From the NCBI RefSeq assembly GCF_009917525.1, contig NZ_QZDU01000004.1, positions 124,001 to 188,000 on the forward strand: 64,000 bases of DNA, given 5' to 3'. How positions within the stretch are numbered: the stretch's first letter is position 1; every line of letters begins with the position of its first letter. Origin of the DNA: Acutalibacter sp. 1XD8-36 (GTDB taxonomy: Bacteria; Bacillota; Clostridia; Oscillospirales; Acutalibacteraceae). The translations under genes and the position numbers were made by a program. The notes beneath the pieces were generated by a model. That model was not told the origin of the DNA. It did not search any database and was given only the letters and a program-made list of their open reading frames with translations. Of this stretch, positions 15,769 through 23,316 are shown piece by piece.

Positions 15769-17382
15769 ATGAGCATTTCCAGCAAATTAGTTACGTCAAT
15801 GTGCAAGGTATTCCCCACAGGGGAGCCGGGGCCGGCCCTTTTGGAGCTTTGCGCCCTCATAGGCGAGAGCCTGTCCTTCCAGCTTGCCTACCGCTGGGAG
15901 GGGGAGTACAGGGCCTGGGGCAGGGTAGAGGTGGAGTCGGAGCTCCCGGTGGGGGTGCGTACTGTGGAGCTGGTGCCCTGCGAGTACCCCTGCCACCCCT
16001 GGCGGGACGAGGGGTATCTTAGGACGGAGCCGGGGCTGTACCCGGACCTGCTGCGGGAGCCGGGGCAGTTTGGCATACCCTTGATTGCGGGCCAGTGGAG
16101 GAGCCTCTGGCTTGAGGTCGGGACCGGGGACATAAAGGCCGGGGAGTACCCGGTGAAGGTGAGGATAACAGGGGAGGACGGCGTGCTCTGTGAGGAGAGC
16201 ACAACTGTCCGGATACTTGATATGGAGCTGCCGAAGCTGCCTATACCCCATACGGAGTGGTTCCACAGCGACTGCCTTGCGGACTACTACGGCGCGGAGG
16301 TCTTCTCGGAGCGCTGGTGGGAGATAGTGGGGAATTTTGTGGAGACGGCGGCGAAGCGCAGGTGCAACATGCTCCTGACCCCGGTGTTCACGCCCCCTCT
16401 CGACACGGCTGTGGGCGGGGAGCGGCGCACGGTCCAGCTTATAGATGTGGAGGTTTCCGGGGACGGCTATAGGTTTGGCTTTGACAAATTCAGGCGCTGG
16501 GTGAAGCTGGCCCTGGAGCGGGGGATAGAGTATATCGAGATATCCCACCTGTTCAGCCAGTGGGGGGCCAAGGCCGCCCCCAAGGTGATGGGCGTTGAAA
16601 ACGGCGTGGAGCGCCAGCTCTTCGGCTGGGACACCGACGCCGGGGGAGAGGAGTACGGCTCCTTCCTCAGGCAGTTTTTAAGGGAGCTGAAGCCGGTGCT
16701 GGAGGAGCTGGGCATATCCGGGCGCACCTATTTCCACATATCCGACGAGCCGACGGCCGAGCATATGGACAGCTACCGCAGGGCCTATGAAGCGGTCAGG
16801 GAGGAGCTTTTGGGCTATAACTCCATGGACGCCCTCTCCGAGAGGGTGTACTACGACCAGGGCCTTGTACAGCAGCCGGTCTGCGCTGTTGACCACCTGG
16901 ACAAGTTCCTCTCTGACCGCCCGGAAAAGCTCTGGGGATACTACTGCACCGGGCAGGCGGTGGACGTGCCCAACCGCTTCATCGTACAGCCAGGGTCCCG
17001 CACGCGGATACTGGGGGCGCTCCTCTATAAATACGACCTGGCGGGATTTTTACAGTGGGGCTATAACTTCTATAACTCCCAGCTCTCCCTTTTCCCCATC
17101 GACCCCTACAGGGTCACCGACGCGGGCTGCGCCTTCCCCTCGGGGGACCCCTTCATCGTCTACCCCGGAGCCGGTGGCAGGCCCGAGGAGTCCCAGCGCC
17201 TGGCCCTTATGGACGAGGCAATGTGCGACTACTGCGCCCTTATGGCCCTGGAGGGCCTTGCCGGGCGGGAGCGTGTGATAGAGATACTTGGGGACATGAC
17301 GTTTAAGAGCTACCCTGACGAGGCCGGCCTGCTGGATATCCGCAGGAGGGTGAACGAGGAGATAAAGGCCAATATAAAATAA
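15769..17382 (+). CDS. DUF4091 / GH123-like glycoside hydrolase
   Basis: The 537-residue protein has an N-terminal beta-sandwich (about 1-155) and a TIM-barrel-like domain with YFHISDEPT containing the adjacent Asp326-Glu327 pair. In GH123 beta-N-acetylgalactosaminidases an Asp-Glu pair performs substrate-assisted catalysis. No signal peptide is present. It starts 31 nt after the GH38-like gene and ends at a terminator, so the two enzymes probably degrade the same imported glycan. Specificity for N-acetylgalactosamine is inferred from the family. Confidence 0.75.
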   Translation: MSISSKLVTSMCKVFPTGEPGPALLELCALIGESLSFQLAYRWEGEYRAWGRVEVESELPVGVRTVELVPCEYPCHPWRDEGYLRTEPGLYPDLLREPGQFGIPLIAGQWRSLWLEVGTGDIKAGEYPVKVRITGEDGVLCEESTTVRILDMELPKLPIPHTEWFHSDCLADYYGAEVFSERWWEIVGNFVETAAKRRCNMLLTPVFTPPLDTAVGGERRTVQLIDVEVSGDGYRFGFDKFRRWVKLALERGIEYIEISHLFSQWGAKAAPKVMGVENGVERQLFGWDTDAGGEEYGSFLRQFLRELKPVLEELGISGRTYFHISDEPTAEHMDSYRRAYEAVREELLGYNSMDALSERVYYDQGLVQQPVCAVDHLDKFLSDRPEKLWGYYCTGQAVDVPNRFIVQPGSRTRILGALLYKYDLAGFLQWGYNFYNSQLSLFPIDPYRVTDAGCAFPSGDPFIVYPGAGGRPEESQRLALMDEAMCDYCALMALEGLAGRERVIEILGDMTFKSYPDEAGLLDIRRRVNEEIKANIK

Positions 17383-17404
17383 TATATAATATTATATATA
17401 ATAA

Positions 17405-17436
17405 AAAAGAGTCCCCAGACTGCCGGGGGCTCTTTT
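17405..17436. terminator. Bidirectional terminator
   Basis: AAAAGAGTCCCC (17405-17416) pairs with GGGGCTCTTTT (17426-17436), flanked by A- and T-runs. It serves the glycosidase operon and the convergent 66-residue gene. Confidence 0.85.
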
Positions 17437-17440
17437 AAAT

Positions 17441-17641
17441 TTATTCGTCAACTCTCCCGCCCCTCTCCCGGAGCACGGACCCGGCGGCCTTCTTCACCTC
17501 ATAGGAGACCGCCGTGCGGCATATCTGCCTCAGGTGCCCGTCGTCGTAGCGCCGGAATTCGGCCTTATACCTCTCGATTATCTCTTTCTGCTCGAAGCTG
17601 TTGGCGCTTATGAAATTTTTAAGCCTGCCGAAGAATCCCAA
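17441..17641 (-). CDS. Small hypothetical protein (66 residues)
   Basis: A TTG start at 17641 lies 10 nt after AAGGAG. The product is charged and helical (NSFEQKEIIERYKAEF in its middle), with no signal or membrane segment, and no family I know. Support comes from a well-formed promoter (17694-17722), a ribosome binding site and a terminator directly after the stop. It is divergent from an XRE-type regulator, and an inverted repeat overlaps its -35, so it is likely the regulator's target. Confidence 0.65.
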   Translation of the reverse strand: MGFFGRLKNFISANSFEQKEIIERYKAEFRRYDDGHLRQICRTAVSYEVKKAAGSVLRERGGRVDE

Positions 17642-17693
17642 GGGGTTACATCTCCTTTTTGGGGGAATTATGGGGTTTTATGCCGCCGATGAC

Positions 17694-17722
17694 ATCATAA
17701 CACATAATATTGTTTGTGTCAA
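17694..17722 (-). promoter_or_regulatory. Promoter for the 66-residue protein
   Basis: On the minus strand TTGACA (17717-17722) and TATGAT (17694-17699) are 17 nt apart. Confidence 0.75.
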
Positions 17723-17731
17723 CAACAATAT
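17707..17731. promoter_or_regulatory. Inverted repeat, candidate operator for the XRE regulator
   Basis: ATATTGTT (17707-17714) and AACAATAT (17724-17731) form perfect 8-bp arms around a 9-nt centre. The site covers the -35 of the minus-strand promoter and lies upstream of the divergent regulator gene, the usual position for a repressor operator. Confidence 0.55.
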
Positions 17732-17794
17732 GTTACTGAGACAAGGTTTATTATGGCCCCCGCCTCTCCTAAAATCAATGGTGAGGTGATTGCT

Positions 17795-18022
17795 TTGAAA
17801 CAGGAGTATAAAGGCATGTACGAAAGGTTTGGGTTAAACGTGGTATACTATCGGAAAATGAAGCGCCTGACCCAGCTCCAGCTGGCGGAGCTTCTGGACA
17901 TCGACAGGAGCCATATCAGCTCAATAGAGCTGGGGAATGTGGGCGTCTCCATGGACCTTATCTTCAAGATGTGCGAGGTCTTCGGGATAAAGCCCAGGGA
18001 GCTGTTTGACTTTAGGGATTAG
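17795..18022 (+). CDS. XRE-family helix-turn-helix regulator
   Basis: From TTG 17795 (behind GAGGTG) this 75-residue protein is a single Cro/C1-type HTH: LTQLQLAELLDIDRSHISSIE then a GVSMDLIFKMCEVFGIKP helix. Upstream in-frame codons to 17714 exist but lack a ribosome binding site and would overlap the operator. It probably binds the inverted repeat at 17707-17731 and controls the divergent 66-residue gene and possibly itself. Confidence 0.85.
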   Translation: MKQEYKGMYERFGLNVVYYRKMKRLTQLQLAELLDIDRSHISSIELGNVGVSMDLIFKMCEVFGIKPRELFDFRD

Positions 18023-18069
18023 CCCCCTGTGAAAATGGGCGAAGGCGCGGGGCAGGGCCTAAATTCCCC

Positions 18070-18098
18070 TTGACTTTCCGCCGGTTTCATGCTATATT
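18070..18098 (+). promoter_or_regulatory. Promoter of the rplU operon
   Basis: TTGACT (18070-18075) and TATATT (18093-18098) are separated by 17 nt, about 90 nt upstream of rplU. Confidence 0.75.
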
Positions 18099-18101
18099 AT
18101 A

Positions 18102-18184
18102 TAGGCCGCATGCTGCGGGCCTTAAAGTGGTGCCAAAAACACCCGCCCGGTGGTAGCGAGACTATGATAAAGGCAGGATAAGAA
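18102..18184 (+). ncRNA. Candidate ribosomal protein L21 leader RNA
   Basis: The untranslated leader begins with a GGCCGCA/TGCGGGCC hairpin (about 18102-18120), followed by GTGGTGCC and a CCCGGTGGTAGCGAGAC segment before the rplU ribosome binding site. Its position directly ahead of rplU-prp-rpmA is where Firmicutes carry the autoregulatory L21 leader. A covariance search with the L21 leader model would confirm it. Confidence 0.5.
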
Positions 18185-18493
18185 ATGTTTGCAGTAATCG
18201 AGACAGGCGGGAAGCAGTACAAGGTCCAGTACGGCGACGTTATCTATGTTGAGAAGCTGGACGCCGAGGAGAACAGCACTGTGGAGTTCCCTGTAGTGGC
18301 TGTGTTCGGCGAGGGGGAGCCCAAGGTTGGCGCGCCCTATGTGGACGGCGCAAGCGTCACAGGCAAGGTCGTGAAGAACGGCAAGGCAAAGAAGATTACC
18401 GTCTTCACCTATAAGCCCAAGAAGAATTCCAAGAGGAAGATGGGCCATCGCCAGCCCTATACAAAGATACAGATTGAGGCTGTGAAGGCCTGA
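18185..18493 (+). CDS. rplU: 50S ribosomal protein L21
   Basis: The 102-residue protein matches L21 throughout: [14 protein letters not shown] at the start, [11 protein letters not shown] in the middle, and [18 protein letters not shown] with IEAVKA at the end. It binds 23S rRNA in the large subunit. Its TGA overlaps the ATG of prp by one base, so the order L21-Prp-L27 is translationally coupled as in other Firmicutes. Confidence 0.98.
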   Translation: MFAVIETGGKQYKVQYGDVIYVEKLDAEENSTVEFPVVAVFGEGEPKVGAPYVDGASVTGKVVKNGKAKKITVFTYKPKKNSKRKMGHRQPYTKIQIEAVKA

Positions 18494-18813
18494 TGATTCA
18501 GGCGGAGTTCCTTATGGCAGAGGGCGGCGCAGCCGCGGGCTTCCACATCACCGGCCACGCCGGGGGAGAGGCGGGCACGGATATAGTGTGTGCGGCGGTG
18601 TCCTCGGCGGCGTACCTTGTGGCAAACACTCTCACTGAGGTGATGGGGGTGAAGCCCCGGGAGCTGAGGGCCGAAGACGGCGATATGCTCCTGGAGCTTG
18701 CCAGCGGCGACAGGCAGAAATGCCGGGAGCTGCTTTTGGGGCTAAGGCTCCACCTTGAGGGACTTATGCAGCAGTACCCGGACAGTGTCCGGGTGACAGG
18801 AACAGATATTTGA
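18493..18813 (+). CDS. prp: Ribosomal-processing cysteine protease Prp
   Basis: The 106-residue protein (YsxB family) has the catalytic pair His22 in TGHAG and Cys33 in DIVCAAVS. In Firmicutes Prp removes an N-terminal extension from ribosomal protein L27. The next gene encodes an L27 with exactly such an extension, so the protease and its substrate are neighbours. Confidence 0.93.
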   Translation: MIQAEFLMAEGGAAAGFHITGHAGGEAGTDIVCAAVSSAAYLVANTLTEVMGVKPRELRAEDGDMLLELASGDRQKCRELLLGLRLHLEGLMQQYPDSVRVTGTDI

Positions 18814-18841
18814 ACACAAAATGAAAGGAAGGCTTTATACT

Positions 18842-19120
18842 ATGCTGAAAATCAATATCCAGCTTTTTGCTCACAAAAAAGGTATGGGCTCCACCAAGAA
18901 CGGCCGCGACTCCGAGTCCAAGCGCCTGGGCGTTAAGCGCGCCGACGGACAGTTCGTGCTGGCGGGCAATATCCTTGTAAAGCAGCGCGGCACCAAGATT
19001 CATCCCGGCACCAATGTGGGCCGCGGCAAGGACGACACCCTGTTCGCCATGGTGGACGGCAAGGTGCACTTTGAGCGCATGGGCGCCGACCGCAAGAAGG
19101 TCAGCGTTTACGCTGAGTAA
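18842..19120 (+). CDS. rpmA: 50S ribosomal protein L27 with cleavable N-terminal extension
   Basis: I start at ATG 18842, 9 nt after AAAGGAAGG; an earlier in-frame ATG at 18821 precedes the ribosome binding site. The 92-residue protein opens [17 protein letters not shown]: the Prp cleavage site falls after Phe9, leaving the mature AHKKG N-terminus that reaches toward the peptidyl transferase centre. [13 protein letters not shown] is the canonical L27 core. A terminator follows. Confidence 0.97.
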   Translation: MLKINIQLFAHKKGMGSTKNGRDSESKRLGVKRADGQFVLAGNILVKQRGTKIHPGTNVGRGKDDTLFAMVDGKVHFERMGADRKKVSVYAE

Positions 19121-19138
19121 GCAGTTTGAACGGTAGGA

Positions 19139-19168
19139 AAGCCTCTTCGTGTTGAAGGGGCTTTTTTT
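19139..19168 (+). terminator. Terminator after rpmA
   Basis: AAGCCTCTTC and GAAGGGGCTT (one G-U pair) enclose GTGTT and are followed by seven T. It separates rplU-prp-rpmA from the genes before obg. Confidence 0.85.
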
Positions 19169-19189
19169 GTGATAGGGGAGGCATGGCCT

Positions 19190-19789
19190 ATGGATATGGC
19201 TAAGTTTCAGTGGACCAGGGAGCCGGAGAGCTTTACAGTTGGGGAGGGCAGGGTCGAGATAGTCACCCGGCCGCATACTGACCTCTGGCAGAGGACCTAC
19301 TACCATTTTCAGAATGACAGCGCCCCGGTGTTCCAGACCGGGACAGATGAAAAGTATTTTAGCTTTACAGTGAAGACGGATTTTTCCGGCAGCAGGCGGC
19401 GCTTTGACCAGTGCGGCATAGTCATGTACCTGGACAGCGGGAACTGGCTGAAGGCCTCGGTGGAGTATGAGAACGGGGAGTTCGGGCATTTGGGGAGCGT
19501 GGTGACAAACGGCGGCTTCTCCGACTGGGCCACTACGGCGGTGCCTGCTGATATAAAAACCATGTGGTACCGCCTCAGCCGCCGGGAGGACGACTACAGG
19601 ATAGAGTGTTCCGGGGACGGGGTTGACTTTGAGCAGATGAGGGTCTGCCATATGCACAGGGGCGGGGGAAGCATACGCTTCGGGATATATGCCTGCTCCC
19701 CGGAGGACTCATCCTTCAGGGCGGTATTTACGGATATGGAGATGACAGAATGCAAGTGGGCGGCCCATGACGGGCAGCAGCCGGACTAG
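19190..19789 (+). CDS. DUF1349 domain protein (concanavalin-like fold)
   Basis: The 199-residue protein resembles DUF1349/YpfU-type proteins: FSFTVKTDFSG, DQCGIVMYLDSGNWLKASVEYENG and HLGSVVTNGGFSDW are typical of that beta-sandwich. The family's function is poorly known, and carbohydrate binding has been suggested from the fold. ATG 19190 is 8 nt after GGGGAGG; a GTG at 19169 is less likely because it lies in the terminator region. It begins a run of four accessory genes between rpmA and obg. Confidence 0.75.
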   Translation: MDMAKFQWTREPESFTVGEGRVEIVTRPHTDLWQRTYYHFQNDSAPVFQTGTDEKYFSFTVKTDFSGSRRRFDQCGIVMYLDSGNWLKASVEYENGEFGHLGSVVTNGGFSDWATTAVPADIKTMWYRLSRREDDYRIECSGDGVDFEQMRVCHMHRGGGSIRFGIYACSPEDSSFRAVFTDMEMTECKWAAHDGQQPD

Positions 19790-19799
19790 GAGTTGAACC

Positions 19800-20597
19800 A
19801 TGACGAGATTATTTATCGTAGAGGGCCCGCCCTGCTCGGGCAAGAGCAGCACGGCAAAATATATAGGCGAGCGGCTTTCAAAGATGGGCCGCAGGGTGAG
19901 CTGTGTTGACGAGGGCACAGGGGAGCACCCTGCGGACTACGAGAACAGCGCGTATGTTACCGGCGGGCAGCTTGCCTCCTTCCCGCCGGGGCTCAGGGAG
20001 ATGGTGCGCTCCAGCGGAGAGGCCAGGGTGGACGGCTATGTGCTGTCCCTGTCCAAATTCGGCGGGGCGGCGCTCCAGCGGCTGCTGCCCTATAAGATAT
20101 ACGACGCCCTGCCTTGGGAGGCGGAAATGCCGGTAATGCTGGACAAATGGGAGCGGTTTGCAGAGGGCGCCGAGGACCATACCGTGCACGTCTTCAACTG
20201 CGTGCTCTTGCAGAACCCCATGTGCGAGACCATGATGCGCTTTAATTTCCCCCTTGAGCAGTCCCTTGAGTATATCGGGAAAATAGCCCAGGCCATAGCC
20301 CCCCTGGACCCGGCTGTGGTATACCTTAAGGACAATGACATAAAAGGGAGCGTGCAGGCTGCCTCAGGCGGGAGGCCGGGCTGGCTGGAGGCGGTTATAA
20401 AGTATCACGAGGAGGGGGGCTACGGCAGGAGCATAGGCGCTGCGGGCTTCGACGGCTATATCGCCTGCCTAAATGAGCGCCAGCGCCGGGAGCTTGAAAT
20501 TCTGGAAAAGCTCGAAATCAAAAGCCTTGTGCTGGAGGACCCGGGGAAGGACTGGGCCGGGGCCTATAGGGAGCTGGGCCAATTTATAAGGACGTAG
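19800..20597 (+). CDS. P-loop NTPase, thymidylate-kinase-like
   Basis: The 265-residue protein has Walker A EGPPCSGKSS (8-17) after the first strand and a VVYLKDNDIKGSV segment in the second half resembling the lid region of nucleotide kinases. It is cytoplasmic. The family is widespread in Clostridia as an uncharacterised kinase-like protein; I cannot name a substrate. It lies 10 nt after the DUF1349 gene. Confidence 0.65.
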   Translation: MTRLFIVEGPPCSGKSSTAKYIGERLSKMGRRVSCVDEGTGEHPADYENSAYVTGGQLASFPPGLREMVRSSGEARVDGYVLSLSKFGGAALQRLLPYKIYDALPWEAEMPVMLDKWERFAEGAEDHTVHVFNCVLLQNPMCETMMRFNFPLEQSLEYIGKIAQAIAPLDPAVVYLKDNDIKGSVQAASGGRPGWLEAVIKYHEEGGYGRSIGAAGFDGYIACLNERQRRELEILEKLEIKSLVLEDPGKDWAGAYRELGQFIRT

Positions 20598-20605
20598 GAG
20601 GCCAC

Positions 20606-20992
20606 ATGAAAAAGCTGATTCTGCTCATACTAATACCGGCCCTTATACTCACCCTTGGGGGCTGCTTCGTTGCCAGCACCCGCCTGCAGGTGGAGGAGGC
20701 GGCGAAAATAGAGCTGAGCTCCGGGGAGGGCGCCGCTGTAGAGATATCTGACAGCGGGGATATACGGTATATCACTGAAAACATCAATACCCTGCGCTTT
20801 GAGAAGGTGAGCACCGACAGGGAGTATAGCCGCTGGGACTATTCCCTGGCCTTCTACGGCCCTGACGGCGGGCTCATGGACGAAATGCTCATTATCGGCG
20901 GAAACAGGGTACAGTACGGCGGCATCTATTACGACAGCATAGGCGCGACTATAGACACGGTTTTCCTTGACCGGATGCTGGAGGGCGGATAA
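20606..20992 (+). CDS. Small lipoprotein
   Basis: The 128-residue product has a lipoprotein signal ending LGGC (Cys20) and a short beta-rich domain with several Tyr/Asp residues. No family recognised. It starts 8 nt after the kinase-like gene and belongs to the same transcription unit. Confidence 0.7.
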   Translation: MKKLILLILIPALILTLGGCFVASTRLQVEEAAKIELSSGEGAAVEISDSGDIRYITENINTLRFEKVSTDREYSRWDYSLAFYGPDGGLMDEMLIIGGNRVQYGGIYYDSIGATIDTVFLDRMLEGG

Positions 20993-21008
20993 GCGGGGGA
21001 GAGGTAAG

Positions 21009-21539
21009 ATGAAAATTATGTTTAAGGACTTGCTGATAAGAACCCCAAGGCTCAGCATACAGCCACTTGTGCAGGGCCATATTGAGGCATATCATAGGGA
21101 GTTTACGGAAGAGGTCACCAGATATCAGTATCCCGACCCATTTCGGGACCTTGAGGCGGCCCAACAGGTGCTCTCCGGGTTTATGGAGGACATGGGCCGC
21201 GGGGACATGCTGGAGCTTGCTATACTTGGGCCGGAGGGGGAGTTCCTGGGCAGCGTGGAGGTTTTCGGGCTTAGGGAGGAGGCTCCGGAGCTGGGGATAT
21301 GGCTGAAGGGCCGGGCACAGGGAATGGGGTACGGCAGGGAGGCGCTTTCAGGCCTTCTGAATTACCTTGACAGCCTGAAAATTTACAGCTTCTATATTTA
21401 TGAGGCCGACGAGAGGAACGCCCCCAGTATAAGGCTTGTGGAGAAATTCCAGCACGAAAAGGGTGGGCTGGAAAAAGTGGTAACAAAGTCCGGCAAGGAG
21501 CTGGAGCTTCGGACCTACCGTATTTACGCCAGGAGGTAA
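21009..21539 (+). CDS. GNAT family N-acetyltransferase (RimJ/RimL-like)
   Basis: From ATG 21009 (behind GGGGGAGAGG) the 176-residue protein shows the GNAT pattern: RTPRLSIQPL at the start, LGIWLKGRAQGMGYGREAL as the acetyl-CoA-binding motif A, and DERNAPSIRLVEKF as motif B. An upstream in-frame start overlaps the lipoprotein gene and lacks a ribosome binding site. The substrate is unknown. It sits 3 nt before obg. Confidence 0.85.
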   Translation: MKIMFKDLLIRTPRLSIQPLVQGHIEAYHREFTEEVTRYQYPDPFRDLEAAQQVLSGFMEDMGRGDMLELAILGPEGEFLGSVEVFGLREEAPELGIWLKGRAQGMGYGREALSGLLNYLDSLKIYSFYIYEADERNAPSIRLVEKFQHEKGGLEKVVTKSGKELELRTYRIYARR

Positions 21540-21542
21540 ATT

Positions 21543-22814
21543 ATGTTCATAGACATGGCAAAAATCTTTATAAAGGCCGGGGACGGAGGGGACGGCGCGG
21601 TATCCTTCCACCGGGAGAAGTACGTGGCGGCGGGAGGGCCCGACGGCGGGGACGGCGGGCGCGGCGGCAGCGTGGTGTTCCAGGGGGACAGCAACCTCTC
21701 CACCCTGGCGGACTTCCGCTATAAGCGCAAGTACACGGCCCCCCGGGGCGAGAACGGAAAGGGCGGGCGCTGCGCGGGGAAATCCGCCGGGGATTTGGTG
21801 GTGCGGGTGCCCATAGGCACCCTTGTGAAGGAAGCTGAGACAGGCAGGATAATCGCGGATATCTGGGACAATGAGCCCCAGGTGATTGCAAAGGGCGGCA
21901 AGGGCGGCTGGGGCAATACCCACTTCGCCACGCCCACCCGCCAGGCCCCCCGCTTTGCAAAGCCCGGGCTCCCCGGACAGGGGCTGGAGGTGCAGCTGGA
22001 GCTGAAGCTTTTGGCGGACGTGGGTCTGGTGGGCTACCCCAATGTGGGCAAGTCCACCCTTATCTCCGTGGTCTCTGAGGCCAAGCCAAATATTGCAAAC
22101 TACCATTTCACCACCCTGACCCCTGTGCTGGGGGTGGTGCGCCTGGGGGAGGGCCGCTCCTTTGTTATGGCGGATATCCCCGGGCTCATAGAGGGGGCCT
22201 GGGAGGGCCGGGGGCTTGGGCACCAGTTTTTAAGGCACGTGGAGCGGTGCCGTATGCTCGTGCATATTGTGGATGTATCAGGCAGCGAGGGCCGAGACCC
22301 TAAGGAGGACTTTGAAACCATAAACCGGGAGCTGAAGAGGTTTAACCCGGAGCTTTCAGAAAGGCCAATGCTTGTGGCGGGGAATAAGTGCGACTTAGCC
22401 GAGCCGGAGCAGGTGGAGGAGTTCAGGGCTTTTGTTGAGGGCCGGGGATACAGGTTCTTCCCCATAATCGCCCCCATAAACGAGCAGGTGGACACCCTAC
22501 TGGATGCCGTCACCGCCGAGCTCTCAAAGCTCCCGCCCATACTGCGGTATGAGCCGGAGCCCGCGGAGCATGGGCCCATAGAGGCGCTGGAGCGCGGCGC
22601 GGTGAAGGTGGACTGTGAGGACGGAATATTCATGGTGGAGGCCCCGTGGCTTGAGCGGATAATGCGCACGGTGGACTTTGACGACAGTGAGTCCCTGCAG
22701 TATTTCCAGCGGGTCCTGATAGAGACCGGCGTTATAGACGCCCTCAGGGAGGCGGGCTGCGACGAGGGGGACACTGTGGATATCTACGGCCTGGAATTTG
22801 ACTTTGTGGAGTAA
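21543..22814 (+). CDS. obg: GTPase Obg/CgtA
   Basis: The 423-residue protein contains the glycine-rich Obg fold (about 1-158; DGGDGGRGGS), a G domain with G1 GYPNVGKST (near 164-172), DIPGLIEGA (G3) and NKCD (G4), and the C-terminal OCT domain with VEAPWLERIMRTVDFDD. Obg acts in ribosome assembly, the stringent response and, in Bacillus, sporulation. G1 has Tyr where most Obg proteins have Phe. In many Firmicutes obg follows rpmA directly; here four other genes and a terminator intervene. Confidence 0.96.
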   Translation: MFIDMAKIFIKAGDGGDGAVSFHREKYVAAGGPDGGDGGRGGSVVFQGDSNLSTLADFRYKRKYTAPRGENGKGGRCAGKSAGDLVVRVPIGTLVKEAETGRIIADIWDNEPQVIAKGGKGGWGNTHFATPTRQAPRFAKPGLPGQGLEVQLELKLLADVGLVGYPNVGKSTLISVVSEAKPNIANYHFTTLTPVLGVVRLGEGRSFVMADIPGLIEGAWEGRGLGHQFLRHVERCRMLVHIVDVSGSEGRDPKEDFETINRELKRFNPELSERPMLVAGNKCDLAEPEQVEEFRAFVEGRGYRFFPIIAPINEQVDTLLDAVTAELSKLPPILRYEPEPAEHGPIEALERGAVKVDCEDGIFMVEAPWLERIMRTVDFDDSESLQYFQRVLIETGVIDALREAGCDEGDTVDIYGLEFDFVE

Positions 22815-22817
22815 GGG

Positions 22818-23249
22818 GTGCTTTTATTGGACACACTGCTGGGCGCGCCCTGCCCGGATATGCGGCGCATGGGCCCTTTGGACTTGGCCTTCGTAGGGGA
22901 CGGCGTATATGACCTTTTAGCCAGGGAGTACCTCTTAAAGGACGGCCCCTGCCCTGTGAAGAAGCTCCACCTGCAAAAGACCGCCCTGGTCTGCTGCAAG
23001 GCTCAGGCAAGGGCCCTGGGCGGGCTTTGGGAGGAGCTGTCCGAAGGTGAGCGGGACATAGCCTTGAGGGGCCGGAACGCCCATGTGGGCCATGTGCCCA
23101 AAAACGCGGACATAGCCGACTACCACGGGGCCACGGCCCTGGAGGCGCTGTTCGGCTGGCTCTATATGACAGGGGAGTACAAAAGGGCAAGGGAGCTCTT
23201 TTTAATGGCGGCAAATATACTGGAGCAGGACTATAGCAAACCTACTTGA
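22818..23249 (+). CDS. mrnC: Mini-ribonuclease III
   Basis: The 143-residue protein is a lone RNase III domain with no dsRNA-binding domain: GPLDLAFVGDGVYDLL carries the catalytic Asp, and YHGATALEALFGWLYMTG the second acidic site. Mini-III matures 23S rRNA ends. GTG 22818 is preceded by GGAG; a TTG at 22827 is an alternative. The last five codons and the stop lie inside a dispersed palindromic repeat (23232-23287), so the natural C-terminus has apparently been rewritten by the repeat. Confidence 0.92.
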   Translation: MLLLDTLLGAPCPDMRRMGPLDLAFVGDGVYDLLAREYLLKDGPCPVKKLHLQKTALVCCKAQARALGGLWEELSEGERDIALRGRNAHVGHVPKNADIADYHGATALEALFGWLYMTGEYKRARELFLMAANILEQDYSKPT

Positions 23250-23287
23250 AAACCGGCAAATACCGATTTTCAACTGCGCTAACTATA
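23232..23287. repeat. Dispersed palindromic repeat, copy A
   Basis: A 56-bp element bounded by TATAG and CTATA, with internal arms ACTTGAAAACCGG/CCGATTTTCAA. It is the most diverged of the short copies. It overlaps the 3' end of mrnC and fills the mrnC-yitT gap. Confidence 0.75.
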
Positions 23288-23316
23288 ACTGGGATTCAGA
23301 AAGGAGAACTGTAACT

